Below, one piece after another: positions 5,279 through 6,875 of a DNA stretch of 6,875 nt (position 1 is its first letter; each line of letters starts with the position of its first letter). Below the pieces are notes generated by a model. The model was given only the letters and a program-made list of their open reading frames with translations, was not told the origin of the DNA and did not search any database. This DNA comes from a bacterium. Its GTDB lineage: Bacteria; Latescibacterota; UBA2968; GCA-2709665. Where the stretch lies: positions 1 through 6,875 of the forward strand of contig JAQCGA010000217.1 of NCBI GenBank assembly GCA_027619145.1, given 5' to 3'. Made by a program: the position numbers and the translations under genes.

Positions 5279-5346
5279 TGCTCAAATGATTGCGAAAGCA
5301 ACGCCGCTGTACAATGGTGCCGTAGAACACGCATTGTGGCACACCT

Positions 5347-6875
5347 TTAGTTTTTAGGATTCAACGCACAACTGAACAGCCGGGGGCCGCTGCCGAAGTA
5401 CAGCCGACCACCCACAATGGCAATCCCCGAAGTCACCGGAATATCGGGCCGCGCAATCTCCCGGTGCTCGAAAGTACCGGGTTCGATGCGCACAATCGCC
5501 TCGCGGAAAAGCGCGTACACCCCACCGTCCGGGCCAATCGTCATACATCGGGGTGCCTGCCAGCCGGACACGTCGCCGTAGCCTGTCCAGGCCTCATCGC
5601 GGGTGAACTCGCCACGTTCCGGATCCAGCACAAAAAATCGGTTCGGCTCTGCCAGACCGTACACCAACCCATCCGGCATCACCACCATATCGCGGACAGC
5701 CGGTGAGTTGGGCTTCAGCGGCCACCGGGCAGCAATCGTTCGGTTCTGGAAATCCAGGCGGTACACCTCAGCCGTCTCCGGGACATCGGCAACCCCACCG
5801 GTGGGCGGCTCCGTGGATGTCCCCACCAGCACATCGCCGCCGGGCAGGCCCACCAGCGCGTTGATGCCCTGATCCGGAATCAGTTCCTCCCGGTCCAGAA
5901 TCTTGCCCTCCCGGGCATCAGCATCATAAATGAGCAACCCACTGCCCAGCACCACCCGCGCCGCATTGCCTCCCACCAGAATATGGCGACCATCCGGATG
6001 CGCCAGCACCGCATGCGGCCGTCCATACAGATCCCGCGCCGCATCGTCATAATGGGCGAGCCGGGGATTCGTGCCCGTCTCCATATCCCCGCAATCATAC
6101 GGCTTGAGCGGATCATATTCCACCACCATCCCGGAACTATAAATTGCGCCAAAAAATCGGTCCCCCTGGCGCACAAACTGATTGATGTGGCCTCGGTTTC
6201 CAGCCATCCCCCGGTTCTCCATCTCGCCCGTATCCGGGTCGAACCGCCAGATCCGCAGAGGAATCCCGGTAGCACCATGAACCTTATCGTCCGGCCCCGC
6301 AATAATCGTATAAATATTGACACCCGTACTCTCGTAGTCGAAACCCACCTCGCGAGGCTCGCTGGTCCCCACGTCCAGAATACGCATCACCCGGTCCATC
6401 ACGTCCACGTGGGTATAGCGCGAACCGTCCGGGAACAGATCGGTATTCTCTGGAGCAGCCTTCACCGGCGGCTGGTCAATGGCCGTGGCCTCTCCGTCAG
6501 ATAACTCATGCCACCCCCACCCCGCCGCATTCACGTAAATCTTCCCATCCGTACCTGTGTAGCCCTCCACATTGCCGCGCTGCCGCTGCGCTGCCGGAAT
6601 CAGAGCACGCTTTTCACCCGTAGTCAGGTTGAAGGCCACAACCTGCATCTCCTGGATACTGATGCCGGTATAGATCCAACCAGAAGCGTCGATCCCGCAG
6701 AATTTCGGATACTGGGGCCAAATCTCCTCATTCAGAGCGCCGTGGTTTGTAAACGTATCCGTGGTCGGATGATAGGAAATCAAATGCGCGCCAGGATAGA
6801 GAGCGGTGTACACCGTACCATCCTCCGCCCGGATATAGGTCATGCCCATACGGTGGGGAATCTCGCCCAGAGTAC
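5347..6875 (-). CDS. Beta-propeller repeat protein of unknown function (5' end cut by window)
   Basis: A protein of at least 508 residues made of recurring short beta-rich units. Each pairs a DG- or G-containing turn with I/V-Y-x-(A/G) strands (GTVYTALY, GWIYTGIS, GKIYVNAAG, DKVHGATG, GDVLVGTS, GLVYGLAE, GGVYALFR, GRLYFGSG) and then a strand ending in a D-x-x-x-G-E/K or similar turn (FNLTTGEK, FDPDTGEM, YDADAREGK, LDPERGEF). This pattern is that of an SMP-30/NHL/PQQ- or WD40-like propeller, probably six to eight blades, but I cannot assign a family or an enzymatic activity. Numbered from Met1 at 6849, no catalytic motif, transmembrane segment or signal peptide is visible. The frame is open to the right edge: eight codons before Met1 (ending GEIPHR) read naturally into the first blade and no ribosome binding site precedes the ATGs at 6849 or 6843. 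The true start and any export signal are thus probably outside the window. The stop lies 69 bases before the hicAB promoter and no clear terminator follows it. Confidence 0.75.
   Translation of the reverse strand, partial: TLGEIPHRMGMTYIRAEDGTVYTALYPGAHLISYHPTTDTFTNHGALNEEIWPQYPKFCGIDASGWIYTGISIQEMQVVAFNLTTGEKRALIPAAQRQRGNVEGYTGTDGKIYVNAAGWGWHELSDGEATAIDQPPVKAAPENTDLFPDGSRYTHVDVMDRVMRILDVGTSEPREVGFDYESTGVNIYTIIAGPDDKVHGATGIPLRIWRFDPDTGEMENRGMAGNRGHINQFVRQGDRFFGAIYSSGMVVEYDPLKPYDCGDMETGTNPRLAHYDDAARDLYGRPHAVLAHPDGRHILVGGNAARVVLGSGLLIYDADAREGKILDREELIPDQGINALVGLPGGDVLVGTSTEPPTGGVADVPETAEVYRLDFQNRTIAARWPLKPNSPAVRDMVVMPDGLVYGLAEPNRFFVLDPERGEFTRDEAWTGYGDVSGWQAPRCMTIGPDGGVYALFREAIVRIEPGTFEHREIARPDIPVTSGIAIVGGRLYFGSGPRLFSCALNPKN

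Noticed and set aside
5312..5342. Possible pseudoknot or hairpin (CAATG/CATTG and GTGCC/GGCAC)
   Set aside because: The two helices cross each other with no bases in the first loop, which is sterically implausible, and each stem alone is only five pairs with a long loop. No U-tract follows on the minus strand, so it is not a convincing terminator for the propeller gene.
5880..6504. Overlapping open frames on both strands inside the propeller gene (5880-6323 minus, 5983-6504 plus)
   Set aside because: They are out-of-frame readings of a GC-rich coding region, with Arg/Trp/Met- or His/Arg-rich composition and no domain.

Overview
This window looks like a chromosomal segment of a free-living bacterium of uncertain phylum. 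Genes are tightly packed, with GC-rich codons in most genes, and two adjacent genes of the futalosine route to menaquinone are present (mqnB and mqnD). That route occurs in many deep-branching and environmental phyla (for example Planctomycetes, Deinococcus-Thermus, Spirochaetes, deltaproteobacteria, Actinobacteria and candidate phyla), so it does not fix a taxon. A secreted purple-acid-phosphatase-like enzyme and a large beta-propeller protein suggest an environmental, probably diderm, organism; this is inference.

Region 1-4670 holds five plus-strand genes in a row, separated by 42, 78, 5 and 33 bases. They encode an exported metallophosphoesterase, glucosamine-6-phosphate deaminase (nagB), futalosine hydrolase (mqnB), 1,4-dihydroxy-6-naphthoate synthase (mqnD) and a 2-hydroxy-3-oxopropionate reductase (garR/glxR type). 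Only mqnB-mqnD is an obvious functional pair, catalysing neighbouring stages of menaquinone synthesis. The others are central-metabolism genes that may simply share a transcript.

The reductase gene is split between two reading frames. The break lies exactly on an A AAA AAG heptamer, and a -1 shift there restores a full-length 299-residue enzyme. The likeliest cause is one A lost from a seven-A run, as a sequencing error or a real mutation. The same site is also a textbook -1 ribosomal slip site, so programmed frameshifting deserves a test.

Region 4671-5346 is more AT-rich and carries a hicA-hicB type II toxin-antitoxin module on the minus strand. It has its own candidate promoter, a near-perfect palindrome over that promoter and a strong hairpin terminator that also separates it from the converging plus-strand genes. 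Region 5347-6875 is a minus-strand beta-propeller protein of unknown function, probably cut off by the right edge of the window.

I see no CRISPR array, tRNA, rRNA, insertion sequence or clearly undescribed system. The most notable observations are the frameshift in the reductase and the palindrome-promoter arrangement of the hicAB module.
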